Positions 20,509 through 31,996 are shown, numbered from the stretch's first letter. The stretch is DNA of 64,000 nucleotides from JBGAPI01 sp044221335 (GCA_044221335.1 JBGAPI010000005.1:1-64000), one strand, 5' to 3'. Numbers and translations: made by a program. Notes: generated by a model not told the origin, from the sequence alone.

Positions 20509-20802
20509 ATGAGGGTTGGTGATGTCGTCCTGGATACGGCGGCCAATGGCTTCGCTTGGGTGAGCACGTCGAGCCGTCGTCGATTCCTGTGGCTCACTCT
20601 GCTGTTGCGGGTCAGGTACGGCTTCGCGCGGGACGGACGCGACGTGGTGGGGCCGGACGAGGTCCTCCATCGCGACTTCGTGCGTGACGGTGTCTGCATC
20701 CACGCCGGTCAGGACACCTGGGTGGGCCACTACCTGCTGGCGGCGGACGAACGATCGGACGCATTCCTTCGTCAGCTCCATCGCGATCATTGCCGCTCGT
20801 GA
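20509..20802 (+). CDS. Possible small protein, 97 aa (unrecognised)
   Basis: The 413 bp between ybdD and the POT transporter hold an open frame that reads like protein: VGDVVLDTAANGFAWV, a hydrophobic strand RRFLWLTLLLRVRYGF, DVVGPDEVLHRDFV, and a C-terminal helix ADERSDAFLRQLHRDHC. GC3 is high in the second half but only moderate in the first. No good ribosome binding site is seen, and a minus-strand frame is also open, so coding is uncertain. No family recognised. Confidence 0.4.
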   Translation: MRVGDVVLDTAANGFAWVSTSSRRRFLWLTLLLRVRYGFARDGRDVVGPDEVLHRDFVRDGVCIHAGQDTWVGHYLLAADERSDAFLRQLHRDHCRS

Positions 20803-20835
20803 GGGCGAGCGGCCGGAGGGCCAGTGCCCGACGGC

Positions 20836-20841
20836 TATACT
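20836..20841 (+). promoter_or_regulatory. -10 element of the POT transporter gene
   Basis: GGCTATACTCG contains TATACT 28 bases before the ATG at 20869, the usual short-leader arrangement. The -35 region is poor. Confidence 0.4.
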
Positions 20842-20868
20842 CGCCGCACTTTTTGGCCCAGGTCGACC

Positions 20869-22677
20869 ATGACTACTGCAGTTGCCACCGATCGCACCGA
20901 CGAGTTCCTCGGACATCCGAAGGGCGTGTTCGTCTGCTTCTTCACCGAGATGTGGGAGCGCTTCTCCTTCTACGGGATGAAGGCGCTGCTGCTGCTGTAC
21001 CTGCTGCAGCACCACAAGTTCGGCGACAAGATCGGCTACGACGTGCTCGGCGCCTACGGTGGTCTCGTCTACTGCATCCCGGTGTTCGGCGGCATGCTGG
21101 CCGATCGCTACCTCGGCATGCGCAAGGCGGTGATCTTCGGCGGCATCCTGCTGGTCTGCGGACACCTCGGCATGACCGTCGAAGGCCAGCCGGCGACGGT
21201 CGCCGGCGACGTGGTGACGCGCGACACCGGTGCGCTGTGGGTGTTCTACCTGTCGCTGTCGCTGATCATCATGGGCGTCGGGTTCCTCAAGCCCAACATC
21301 TCGACCATCGTCGGCAAGCTCTACAGCGCCGAGGATCCGCGCCGCGACTCCGGCTTCTCGCTGTTCTATGCCGGCATCAACCTGGGTGCACTGTTCGCGT
21401 CGATCGTCTGCGGCTATCTGGGACAAACACTCGGCTGGGGCTTCGGCTTCGGCGCCGCCGGCATAGGAATGCTGCTTGGCCTTTTGCAGTTCCTCTGGGG
21501 CCAGAAGTACCTGCACGGCCACGCCGAGTCGCCGGCGCCGGAGAAGCTCGCCGAGCGGGTGTTCGGCCTGCGCCGCGAGGTGGTGATCTACCTCGGCGCG
21601 ATCGCGGGACTGCTGCCGCTGGCCGGGCTGATGTGGGCGGTCGCCAATCATGCCTTCAGCCTCGGTGGCGAGCTGAGCCTCGCCCTGCTGCTGATGATCC
21701 TGGTCATGGTGGGCGTGCTGGCCTGGTTCGCCTGGTTCATCAGCGCGCGTTGCACGCCGGTGCAACGCCAACAGATGATCGCCTGCATCACGCTGATCGC
21801 GATGTGCCTCGTATTCTTCACCCTGTACGAGCAGACCTACGGCTCCTGGGTGACCTTCACCGACCGCATGCTGACCAAGGACATCGTGCCGTCGATGGTG
21901 CGGCCGGCCGAGGCGGTGGTGTGGCAGCAGGGTTTTCTCGCCAATGTCGGCGTGTTCTTCAGCCACGCGCCGTGGTCGATCTTCTCGCTGCTGCTGGCGC
22001 CGGGCTCGTTCATGGTCGCCGCGGAGATGTCCGACCGGAAGATGAACTCGAAGCTGCCGCAACTGCTGTTCGCCGTCGCCTTCCTGCTGATGCTGGTGTT
22101 CCTGGTGCGCGACTCGGTGGTGCTGCCGCAGACCGCCGGCTCGCTGACCTACCTCGGCGCGATGTTCATCATCCTGCTGGCGCCGCTGTTCTCCGCGATC
22201 TGGGGCTGGCTCGACCGGCGCAAGCTCGACCCGTCGAAGCCGATCAAGTCCTCGATCGGCCTGCTGTTCGGCGCGCTCGCGTTCGTGCCGCTCGCGATCG
22301 CCGCGGAGCAGAGCGGCGCCAGCGGCCAGCTCGCCAGTGTCTGGTGGCTGGTGCTGGCCTACCTGGTGATCGAGATCGGCGAGATGTGCCTGTCGCCGGT
22401 GGGTCTCTCCGCCGTCACCCAGCTGTCGGTGCCGACCGTGGTGTCCCTGATGATGGGCACCTGGTTCCTCGCCACCGCCTTCTCGGAAACCCTGGCCGCC
22501 CTGTTCGGCAAGCTCGCGGCGCTCGACATCCCGGAGGGCGCGACAGTCAACATGGCCGAAGCGGGGGCGAAGTACGCCCACCTGTTCTGGCTGCTGATGT
22601 GGATCGGCGTCGGCTGCGCCGCCGTCGCGTTCGTGGCGTCGCCGCTGATCAAGCGCGCGATGCACGGAGTGAAGTAG
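20869..22677 (+). CDS. POT/PTR2 family proton-coupled peptide transporter
   Basis: Di/tripeptide:proton symporter of 602 aa, longer than E. coli DtpA because of inserted loops common in this branch. The family's first-helix motif FFTEMWERFSFYGMKALL (ExxERFxxYG) is near residue 27; further markers are GGMLADRYLG, GVGFLKPNISTIVGKLY and LFYAGINLGA. About 14 membrane segments are visible. The protein imports small peptides across the inner membrane, in keeping with the several peptidases encoded nearby. The stop codon TAG is part of a GTAG hairpin repeat shared with the convergent parC gene. Confidence 0.92.
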   Translation: MTTAVATDRTDEFLGHPKGVFVCFFTEMWERFSFYGMKALLLLYLLQHHKFGDKIGYDVLGAYGGLVYCIPVFGGMLADRYLGMRKAVIFGGILLVCGHLGMTVEGQPATVAGDVVTRDTGALWVFYLSLSLIIMGVGFLKPNISTIVGKLYSAEDPRRDSGFSLFYAGINLGALFASIVCGYLGQTLGWGFGFGAAGIGMLLGLLQFLWGQKYLHGHAESPAPEKLAERVFGLRREVVIYLGAIAGLLPLAGLMWAVANHAFSLGGELSLALLLMILVMVGVLAWFAWFISARCTPVQRQQMIACITLIAMCLVFFTLYEQTYGSWVTFTDRMLTKDIVPSMVRPAEAVVWQQGFLANVGVFFSHAPWSIFSLLLAPGSFMVAAEMSDRKMNSKLPQLLFAVAFLLMLVFLVRDSVVLPQTAGSLTYLGAMFIILLAPLFSAIWGWLDRRKLDPSKPIKSSIGLLFGALAFVPLAIAAEQSGASGQLASVWWLVLAYLVIEIGEMCLSPVGLSAVTQLSVPTVVSLMMGTWFLATAFSETLAALFGKLAALDIPEGATVNMAEAGAKYAHLFWLLMWIGVGCAAVAFVASPLIKRAMHGVK

Positions 22678-22732
22678 GGCGCGCACCGCGCGCCGTTGCG
22701 AGACATTCCGGCGATGGCGCGCGGTGCGCGCC

Positions 22733-22736
<4 letters not shown>
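22674..22736. repeat. Facing pair of GTAG repeats between convergent genes
   Basis: GTAGGGCGCGCACCGCGCGCC reads rightward from 22674 and its complement GGCGCGCGGTGCGCGCCCTAC ends at 22736, separated by about 20 bases. The left TAG (22675-22677) ends the POT transporter; the right TAG (22735-22733) ends parC. The two hairpins, or the whole 63 bp as one larger hairpin, would sit exactly where two transcripts collide. Confidence 0.85.
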
Positions 22737-24985
<2,249 letters not shown>

Positions 24986-25083
24986 TGCGTCGATCTGGTT
25001 CCAGTGAGCTCGACATTATGGCGTATTGGGGATTGGGGGGCAGGGCTCAGGGACGAGGGCTCGCGGATAGGGAGAGAAGAAGT

Positions 25084-25187
25084 CCCGTCATTGCGAGCGC
25101 AGCGAAGCTATCCAGCGCCTTCGACCTTCTGGCGACAGATCAAGCGCCAAGGCACTGGATTGCTTCGCTGCGCCCGCAATGACGGGA
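25084..25187. repeat. About 100-bp palindromic dispersed repeat, copy 2
   Basis: Left arm CCCGTCATTGCGAGCGCAGC and right arm GCTTCGCTGCGCCCGCAATG close to its complement. It is the same element as at 7866-7966, with a different central part. It occupies the gap between divergent parC and the sterol desaturase-family gene, next to a G-rich stretch (TATTGGGGATTGGGGGGCAG, 25023-25042). Confidence 0.7.
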
Positions 25188-25252
25188 TGCCCAGGGGGCG
25201 CGCATCCCATGGGCTGCTGCCCGCGTAGTGCACCGGCCCGCCGGAGTCGCCC

Positions 25253-26020
25253 ATGGCCACCGAAGACCTCGTCACCGTGCTGATCGTCGGCACCTACCTC
25301 GTCCTGTCGATCGTCGAGCGGATCTGGCCGGCGCGCGCTTTCCCGCCGGTGCGTGGCTGGCTGTGGATCGGCGTTGCGTGCTTCCTCGCGGTCGGCGTCT
25401 TCAACGCGGTACTGCCGTCCGTGATGCCGACCGGCTGGCTGCAGGCGCACAGCCTGGTCCAGGTCGAGGGCCTGGGAACGATCGGCGCGGTGCTGCTCGG
25501 CTACCCGCTGACTGCACTCGTCGGCGCGCTGGTGCACCGCGCGCTGCATCGCTTCGACGTCCTGTGGCGCTGGGTCCATCAGTTGCACCACGCGCCGCTC
25601 CGGGTCGACATGCCGGGCAGCGTCATGTTCCACCCGATCGACATCGCGCAGAACATCCTGTTCTCGCAGCTGGTCGCGTTCGGCGTGCTCGGTGCGACGC
25701 CGGAGATCGCCGCCTGGATCGGCTACGTCGGCGTGCTCTACGGCATGTTCCAGCACTGCAACATCGCGACTCCGGTGTGGCTCGGATACCTGATCCAGCG
25801 ACCGGAGTCGCACTGCGTGCATCACGCGCGCGACGTGCACGGCTACAACTACAGCGATTTTCCGCTGTGGGATCTGGTGATGGGGACGTTCAAGAACCCG
25901 GACTCGTGGGTCGGCGAAGCGGGCTTCGCGGATGGGGCGTCCGGGCGGGTGGGGGCGATGCTGCTCGGACAGGACGTGAATCCCGGGCTCGACAACGGCG
26001 GCGGCGGCGGGATTGCGTAG
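25253..26020 (+). CDS. Sterol desaturase/fatty acid hydroxylase family protein
   Basis: Integral membrane di-iron oxygenase of 255 aa. The histidine clusters that bind iron are present: HRALHR, HQLHHAP, FHPID, QHCNIATP and ESHCVHHARD, set between four membrane segments. Family members insert oxygen or double bonds into lipids (sterols, fatty acids, carotenoids, alkylglycerols); the substrate is unknown. The C-terminus is glycine-rich (NGGGGGIA) and runs straight into a GTAG repeat, whose TAG is the stop codon. Confidence 0.87.
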   Translation: MATEDLVTVLIVGTYLVLSIVERIWPARAFPPVRGWLWIGVACFLAVGVFNAVLPSVMPTGWLQAHSLVQVEGLGTIGAVLLGYPLTALVGALVHRALHRFDVLWRWVHQLHHAPLRVDMPGSVMFHPIDIAQNILFSQLVAFGVLGATPEIAAWIGYVGVLYGMFQHCNIATPVWLGYLIQRPESHCVHHARDVHGYNYSDFPLWDLVMGTFKNPDSWVGEAGFADGASGRVGAMLLGQDVNPGLDNGGGGGIA

Positions 26021-26103
26021 GGCGGCCCGCGGCCGCCATCGCCTGGCGCACCGGATTGCCGGACTTGCCGTGCCTCGCATCGGCGGCCAGGGGCCGCGCT
26101 ACG
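26017..26103. repeat. Second facing pair of GTAG-type repeats between convergent genes
   Basis: Rightward GTAGGGCGGCCCGCGGCCGC (from 26017) and leftward, on the minus strand, GTAGCGCGGCCCCTGGCCGC ending with CGATGCGAGGCAC. The palindromic stem here is GGCGGCC/GGCCGCC rather than GGCGCGC, a second sequence variant with the same GTAG foot. Left TAG (26018-26020) ends the desaturase-family gene, right TAG (26101-26099) ends the Ser/Thr kinase gene. Confidence 0.75.
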
Positions 26104-28585
26104 GCTTCGGCACCTCGACCCAGCGTGCCATCCACCGCGACAGCGGCGCATTCCAGGGCAGCGGCTTCGGTGCCGGCGGCCCCCAGTCTTCGCCGAGGGC
26201 CCGTGCCAGCCAGCGGGCCTGGGCGGCGTTGGGGGTGTCGAGCACGCCGGCGATCTTGGCCTTGAGCAGGTGCTTCTTCGCGACGTCGACATTGCCTGCG
26301 GCACGCTCGTCGGCGGCGACCAGCAGGTCGGGCAGGCCGGCCATGAACGACGGCGGGACCCCGAGCTCCTTCAGCAGATCGTCGCGATGGTCGATCAGTT
26401 CGCCGAGCAGCGCGCCCAGCAGCGCGATGTCGGTGCGCTCTGGGATGTTGCTGGCGTACTTGCGCGCTTCCGCCAGGGTGCTGCGCAACTGCTCGGCGTC
26501 GCCGAGCCGCGCCGCCGAGATCAGCGCCATCACGCTGCCGAAGTGGGCGACAGTCCGGTTGCCGCGCGCGCTGCTGGTCCGCATCAGATCGTAGGCGCCC
26601 TCGAACTGCTCCTGCCAGCGTCCACCCTCGCCGAGCAGCAAGAGCTTCGCGTACATCGCGTAGTCGTGGATCTCCGGCGTCGCTTCCGCGGCCTCCGCGG
26701 TCAGCAGGGGCGCGATCTGCGCATGGCCCTCGTCGAGCTGGCCGCGGGTCAGCGCGATGGCGGCGCCGACCACCCGCCGCAGGCCGGTCTGGCTGCCGGC
26801 CATCCGCGGCAGGTCGCGCTCGGCGCCGTCGGCGTCGCCGAGCACGGCCCGATCGAGCAGGATCTGCCCGGCGCGACGGTCGTCGACCGCGACGACATCG
26901 ATCGATTTCAGATAGGTCAGCGCGACTTCGATCTGTCCCGCGCCGAGGTTGCGGTGGGCAAGCGACAGCTGGATGCGCCAGGCCTTCGGACGGGTGGCGA
27001 GCAGGGCCTTGGCGGCGCGCAGCATTTCCGCGTCCGAGTCCTTGTTGCGGTCGCTGAAATCGACGCGGTACCAGAGGTCGAGGTAGGGATTCGGGTGCTC
27101 GCGCAGCAGGCGCTCGACCCGCTGGTATTCCTTGTCGGTGATCTCTCCGCGGCCGGAATGCCACAGCAGCAGGTAGATCGCCGGTACCGGATTGCCGTTG
27201 CTGCTGGTGTCGGCCGTGTCCATCATCGCCAGCGCCCGCTCGCGGTCGCCATGGGCGTCGGCGACGATCGCGTCGCGCACGAGCTGCTGCGCCGCGCGCG
27301 GCATGCCTGCCATATCCGACACCCGGATCTGATAGCCGCTGTCGATCACCGTCTCGTCCGGCGCGCGGAACCACAACGCCAGCAGCAGGCCGAGCCCCAG
27401 CGCGCCGCCGAGCGCGCCGATCAGCCAGGGGCGCTGCTTCAGCTGCGCCTGCGCGAAGCGGCGCGCCTGGTGCAGGTGGGCGGCGGCACGCGGCCGGCGG
27501 CCGTCGAGCCAGGCCTCGAGATCCTCGCCGAGCTGGGTCGCGTTGGCGTAGCGCTCGGCCGGAAGCTCGGCGCGGCACTTCGCGATGATCAGGTCCAGCC
27601 AGTGGTCCATCCGCGCGTCGTGGCTGCGCCGCGTGGTGCTGCCGCCGGTCGTCGCGGCGGTGCGCGCCTGCAGGGTCTCGACCGGCTGGGTCACGACCTC
27701 GGCGGACGGCACCTTGTCGTCGCGGCTGCGGATCGCCGACAGCTCGTCCAGGATCACGCCGAGCGCGAACACGTCGGTCGCCGGCGACGTGTCCTGCCCG
27801 AGATGCTGCTCGGGGGCGGCGTAGCGCGGCGTCAGCAGGCGTTCGCCGGTGCCGGTCAGGGTCGAGCCGCCCTCGTCCTCCAGCACCTTCGCGATGCCGA
27901 AATCGAGCAGCTTGACCTTGCGGTCGGCCGTGACCATCACGTTGGAGGGCTTGAGGTCGCGGTGCACGACCGCGCGTGCGTGGGCATGGCCGACGGTGAA
28001 GGCGACGTCGCGGATCATCCGGACCCGCACGTTCAGCGGCTCGCCGGCGGCGGCTTCGTCGAGCGACACGCCGTCGACCTTTTCCATCACGACGTAGGGG
28101 GCGCCCTCGTCGGTCATGCCCATCTCGGTGAAGCCGACGATCTGGTCGTGCTTCAGCAGCATCAGGAGATCACGCTCGCGCTCGAGGCGGCGCAGCAGTG
28201 TCGGCGATACCAGGTCGGGCCGGACCTGCTTGATCGCGACTTCCGGCTCGTCGTCGCTTCGTCGTGCCGACAGCACCAGGCCCATGCCGCCCTGGCCCAG
28301 CACGCCGGTGACCGCGTACGGCCCGATGCGCTTGCCGCGCCAGGCCTCGTTGCGCTGGCGGGTCCAGTCGGTGACGATGCCGGGCTTGGTGGTGGCCGTG
28401 GTCGACACCCCGGGCTCCGGCGCGGTCGTCGCCGCGCCGCGCTCCGCCAGTGCGGCCCGGACGCGGCTGGCGAGCTCGGTGTCGGTGCCGCAGCGCTGGC
28501 TGATCCCCGCCTCGCGCTCCGTCACCGGCAACGCCAGCAGCGCGTCCACCAGCGGCGCCAGGCGGGAGTCGTCATGCGCGTCCAT
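26099..28585 (-). CDS. Membrane Ser/Thr protein kinase with TPR-like C-terminal domain
   Basis: Eukaryotic-like kinase of 828 aa. The catalytic domain (about residues 88-365) has the P-loop GVLGQGGMGLV, AIKQV lysine, catalytic loop VVHRDLKPSNV, DFGIAK and YAAPEQ motifs, so it should be active. A membrane helix follows (about residues 391-410, IGALGGALGLGLLLALWF). The C-terminal 400 residues are helical and alanine-rich with TPR-like repeats, presumably in the periplasm. Residues 1-85 form a helical segment rich in Ala and Glu. This PknB-like layout suits sensing at the envelope; targets are unknown. It is divergent from the cinA-like gene and ends inside a GTAG repeat. Confidence 0.9.
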   Translation of the reverse strand: MDAHDDSRLAPLVDALLALPVTEREAGISQRCGTDTELASRVRAALAERGAATTAPEPGVSTTATTKPGIVTDWTRQRNEAWRGKRIGPYAVTGVLGQGGMGLVLSARRSDDEPEVAIKQVRPDLVSPTLLRRLERERDLLMLLKHDQIVGFTEMGMTDEGAPYVVMEKVDGVSLDEAAAGEPLNVRVRMIRDVAFTVGHAHARAVVHRDLKPSNVMVTADRKVKLLDFGIAKVLEDEGGSTLTGTGERLLTPRYAAPEQHLGQDTSPATDVFALGVILDELSAIRSRDDKVPSAEVVTQPVETLQARTAATTGGSTTRRSHDARMDHWLDLIIAKCRAELPAERYANATQLGEDLEAWLDGRRPRAAAHLHQARRFAQAQLKQRPWLIGALGGALGLGLLLALWFRAPDETVIDSGYQIRVSDMAGMPRAAQQLVRDAIVADAHGDRERALAMMDTADTSSNGNPVPAIYLLLWHSGRGEITDKEYQRVERLLREHPNPYLDLWYRVDFSDRNKDSDAEMLRAAKALLATRPKAWRIQLSLAHRNLGAGQIEVALTYLKSIDVVAVDDRRAGQILLDRAVLGDADGAERDLPRMAGSQTGLRRVVGAAIALTRGQLDEGHAQIAPLLTAEAAEATPEIHDYAMYAKLLLLGEGGRWQEQFEGAYDLMRTSSARGNRTVAHFGSVMALISAARLGDAEQLRSTLAEARKYASNIPERTDIALLGALLGELIDHRDDLLKELGVPPSFMAGLPDLLVAADERAAGNVDVAKKHLLKAKIAGVLDTPNAAQARWLARALGEDWGPPAPKPLPWNAPLSRWMARWVEVPKP

Positions 28586-28723
28586 TCGAATGAGCGTCGG
28601 GGTGGCGTCGGCGGCGGAATGCTAGATTGTGCCGAAAGCCGATGGACGACGGCAGGGCCGCGAGGGCGGCCGAGCGCGCGGACCTGGTCCGCGCTGATCA
28701 CGACACTCCCACGGAATTGCACC

Positions 28724-29239
28724 ATGACTACCGCAGACCCGGTCCTGCATGACAAGGCCGCCGCAGTGGCCCGCAGGCTGACCGACAGCAACTTGACCAT
28801 GGCGACCGCGGAATCCTGCACCGGCGGCTGGATCGCGAAGGCGCTCACCGACATCCCCGGATCGTCGGCATGGTTCGACTGCGGGCTCGCCGCCTACAGC
28901 TACGAGGCCAAGGAGGCGCTGCTCGGGGTCCGGCCGGAGACCTTGCTGCGCCACGGCGCGGTCAGCGAGGAAACGGTGCTGGAGATGGTTTCCGGCGCGC
29001 TGGTGAAGAGCGGTGCCGGCGTGGCGGTCGCCTGCACCGGCATCGCCGGGCCGACCGGCGGCACCACCGAGAAGCCGGTCGGGACGGTATGGATCGCCTG
29101 GAAGCGCCGCGGCGGCTATCCGCACATGCGGCAATTCCACTTCGACGGCGATCGCGAGTCGGTGCGGCGCCAGACCGTCGGTGCCGCGCTCGACGGGCTG
29201 CTGAAAATTCTTACCGACGGTGTCGTCGATTTCCGATAG
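28724..29239 (+). CDS. CinA-family nicotinamide-nucleotide amidohydrolase
   Basis: Stand-alone CinA C-terminal domain (PncC/YgaD type), 171 aa, converting nicotinamide mononucleotide to nicotinic acid mononucleotide in NAD recycling. The motifs match: ATAESCTGGWIAKALT at the N-terminus, GLAAYSYEAKEALLGV, ACTGIAGPTGGTTEKPVGTVWI and the C-terminal RRQTVGAALDGLL. It lies 129 bp upstream of recA, the standard order in gammaproteobacteria. The long open frame running leftward from its start is antisense to the kinase gene and not coding. Confidence 0.92.
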   Translation: MTTADPVLHDKAAAVARRLTDSNLTMATAESCTGGWIAKALTDIPGSSAWFDCGLAAYSYEAKEALLGVRPETLLRHGAVSEETVLEMVSGALVKSGAGVAVACTGIAGPTGGTTEKPVGTVWIAWKRRGGYPHMRQFHFDGDRESVRRQTVGAALDGLLKILTDGVVDFR

Positions 29240-29259
29240 CCGCGTCCGGCCGGATGTCC

Positions 29260-29283
29260 GATAATGCAGTACCGATGGAGTAC
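29260..29283 (+). promoter_or_regulatory. Possible recA promoter and operator
   Basis: GATAAT (29260-29265) is a good -10 hexamer. Just downstream the two GTAC tetramers in GTACCGATGGAGTAC (29269-29283) form an inverted pair that may be a LexA-type site around the transcription start. It does not match the classic Xanthomonas TTAG...CTAA LexA box, so this is tentative. Confidence 0.3.
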
Positions 29284-29368
29284 GGCCGGATGTCGGGGCC
29301 GCTGTCGCAGGTTTTGAGACGCCGACGCCCAGACTCCGCCGTCGATCCCCCAATTCGAGGAACGCACC

Positions 29369-30397
<1,029 letters not shown>

Positions 30398-30416
30398 GCC
30401 GGGTCGGAAGAACGGG

Positions 30417-30908
30417 GTGCGCGTGAAGCGCGGCAAGGGCTCGGGAGCGGCCAGTCCGCCGCCTTCCGCCCGCGAGCAGGCCCTGCGCCTGCTGGCGCGT
30501 CGCGAGCATTCCGGTCGCGAGCTGGCGCGCAAGCTGCGCCAGCGCGGCCACGCGGTCGACGAGACGGCGGAGGCGCTGGAGACCCTGGCCCGGGACTCCT
30601 ACCAGAGCGACGAGCGTTTCGCCGAGGCGCTGGTGCGCAGCCGCGCGGCGGCCGGCTACGGCCCGGGCTACGTGCGCGCCGAGCTCGGCCAGCACGCCAT
30701 CCCGCGCGAGCGCATCGCCGAACTGCTGGCGGCCGAGGACTGGCGCGAGCGGCTCGTCGACTACGTCAGCCGCCGCTACGGCAGCGAGCCGCTGGAGCGA
30801 ACCCGGGCCACCAAGCTTGCGGCGTCCCTGGTCAGGCGGGGGTTCAGCCCCGACCAGGTCTTCCGACTTCCCCAGCTGAAACGCGCCCCCGCTACGGAAT
30901 CCGACTGA
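30417..30908 (+). CDS. recX: Regulatory protein RecX
   Basis: Modulator of RecA filaments, 163 aa. Three-helix repeats are seen: REQALRLLARREHSGRELARKLRQRG, then DSYQSDERFAEALVRSRAAAGYGPGYVRAEL (in part) and a C-terminal RTRATKLAASLVRRGFSPDQVF. The start is a GTG at 30417 behind GGAAG; a second GTG at 30423 is equally possible. Co-transcribed with recA. Confidence 0.93.
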   Translation: MRVKRGKGSGAASPPPSAREQALRLLARREHSGRELARKLRQRGHAVDETAEALETLARDSYQSDERFAEALVRSRAAAGYGPGYVRAELGQHAIPRERIAELLAAEDWRERLVDYVSRRYGSEPLERTRATKLAASLVRRGFSPDQVFRLPQLKRAPATESD

Positions 30909-30932
30909 TTTCCAACGCTTTTCAACGGGAGT

Positions 30933-30954
30933 TTTCGCGGCGCCCGCCGCGAAA
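30933..30954. terminator. Hairpin after recX
   Basis: TTTCGCGGCG-CC-CGCCGCGAAA is a perfect 10-bp inverted repeat 25 bases past the recX stop. No U-tract follows, so it may be a Rho-dependent end or transcript-stabilising stem. It lies just before the rpsU promoter. Confidence 0.5.
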
Positions 30955-30965
30955 TCCCCACCGGG

Positions 30966-30994
30966 TTCCAAATTCCGCGCGACATCGTTACAAT
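30966..30994 (+). promoter_or_regulatory. rpsU promoter
   Basis: TTCCAA (30966-30971) and TACAAT (30989-30994) are spaced by 17 bp and lie about 63 bases before rpsU, after the recX hairpin. The -10 is strong and the -35 weak. Confidence 0.5.
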
Positions 30995-31056
30995 GCGCGC
31001 CCTTTTTTCCGACGACGGCGAACCATCCGCCGTTCATTACCCTAGAGCGAGCCCCC

Positions 31057-31272
31057 ATGCCCAGCGTCAAGATTCGTGAGAACGAGCCCTTCGAATTCGC
31101 CCTGCGCCGCTTCAAGCGCACCTGCGAAAAGGCCGGCGTCGTTGCCGAGACCCGGAAGCGCGAGTTCTACGAAAAGCCGACCCAGGAGCGCAAGCGCAAG
31201 CGCGCCGCCGCCGTGAAGCGCAACCTGCGCCGCGTGTCGCGCGACGTGACCAAGCGCCGTCGCATGTACTGA
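31057..31272 (+). CDS. rpsU: 30S ribosomal protein S21
   Basis: Small basic ribosomal protein of 71 aa, the usual length. It starts MPSVKIRENEPFEFALRRFK and ends with the family's basic tail RRVSRDVTKRRRMY. S21 helps initiation by promoting base pairing of mRNA with 16S rRNA. It has its own promoter and terminator. YqeY follows, as in many gammaproteobacteria. Confidence 0.97.
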   Translation: MPSVKIRENEPFEFALRRFKRTCEKAGVVAETRKREFYEKPTQERKRKRAAAVKRNLRRVSRDVTKRRRMY

Positions 31273-31323
31273 TCCGGTCTCCGGCCGAGTGCCGGAGTCG
31301 GATCAGCAGCATCGGATGAACGC

Positions 31324-31370
31324 AACGGCCGGCTGGCGGATGCCAAGCCGGCCGTTGGCATTTGTGTTTT
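31324..31370 (+). terminator. Rho-independent terminator of rpsU
   Basis: An 11-bp perfect stem AACGGCCGGCT / AGCCGGCCGTT (31324-31334 and 31346-31356) with loop GGCGGATGCCA is followed by GGCATTTGTGTTTT, a T-rich tract. It lies 52 bases after the rpsU stop and before yqeY. Confidence 0.8.
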
Positions 31371-31422
31371 GCCGTCCCGCGCGGCCAGCGCCGCGAGGAC
31401 GTCGTTTCGCCAGGAGTACCCC

Positions 31423-31875
31423 ATGAGCCTGAAGCAGCGCCTCACCGACGACATGAAGGCCGCCATGAAGAGCGGCGAGCGATCGAAGCTCGAGGTCATC
31501 CGCCTCGTCAACGCGGCGATCAAGCAGCGCGAGGTCGACGAGCGCATCGTGCTCGACGACGCCGCGGTGCTGGGCGTGCTCGAGAAGATGCTGAAGCAGC
31601 GCCGCGACTCGATCACCCAGTTCGAGGCCGGCGGTCGCCAGGATCTCGCCGACAAGGAAAAGGCCGAGATGCTCGTGATCGAGGCCTACGTTCCGTCGAA
31701 GATGGGGGCGGCCGAGCTGTCCGACCTGGTCGCCGCGGTCATTGCCGAGGTCGGCGCTGCCGGCCCGAAGGACATGGGCAAGGTCATCGGGCTCGCCAAG
31801 ACCCGCGCTGCCGGTCGCGCCGACATGGGCCAGCTGTCCGAGGCCGTCAAGCAGAAGCTCGCCACGCTCGCGTAG
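31423..31875 (+). CDS. GatB/YqeY domain protein
   Basis: Protein of 150 aa of the YqeY family, related to the tRNA-binding tail domain of GatB. It starts MSLKQRLTDDMKAAMKSGER behind a CAGGAG ribosome binding site; family motifs KLEVIRLVNAAIKQREVDER (20 residues), EAGGRQDLADKEKAEM, GPKDMGKVIG and GRADMGQLSEAVK are present. Its precise role is unclear; it is often found with rpsU-dnaG-rpoD. Here no dnaG follows. The stop TAG overlaps a GTAG hairpin repeat. Confidence 0.92.
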   Translation: MSLKQRLTDDMKAAMKSGERSKLEVIRLVNAAIKQREVDERIVLDDAAVLGVLEKMLKQRRDSITQFEAGGRQDLADKEKAEMLVIEAYVPSKMGAAELSDLVAAVIAEVGAAGPKDMGKVIGLAKTRAAGRADMGQLSEAVKQKLATLA

Positions 31876-31905
31876 GACGGCCTTGTCCGTCGGCGCGACG
31901 CGCCT
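31871..31905 (+). repeat. GTAG-type hairpin at the yqeY stop codon
   Basis: GCGTAGGACGGCCTTGTCCG followed by TCGGCGCGACGCGCC. Foot GTAG, stem GGACGG/CCGTC-like. The TAG (31873-31875) is the yqeY stop. It is a divergent member of the family and less certain than the others. Confidence 0.5.
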
Positions 31906-31996
31906 CGTCGCATCGGCGAATCCGCCGGCACGCGAGGTCCATCGCTCCGGATCAGGCGTGCAGGGCTGCGTCGTCCCGGGACGGACGCTGCGCTCC

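Noticed and set aside
26270..28723. Long N-terminal extension of the CinA-like gene
   Set aside because: It is antisense to the Ser/Thr kinase; the conserved CinA fold starts at 28724.
29269..29283. Perfect LexA box before recA
   Set aside because: Only two GTAC tetramers are seen; they do not match a known LexA consensus well. Kept only as a low-confidence feature.
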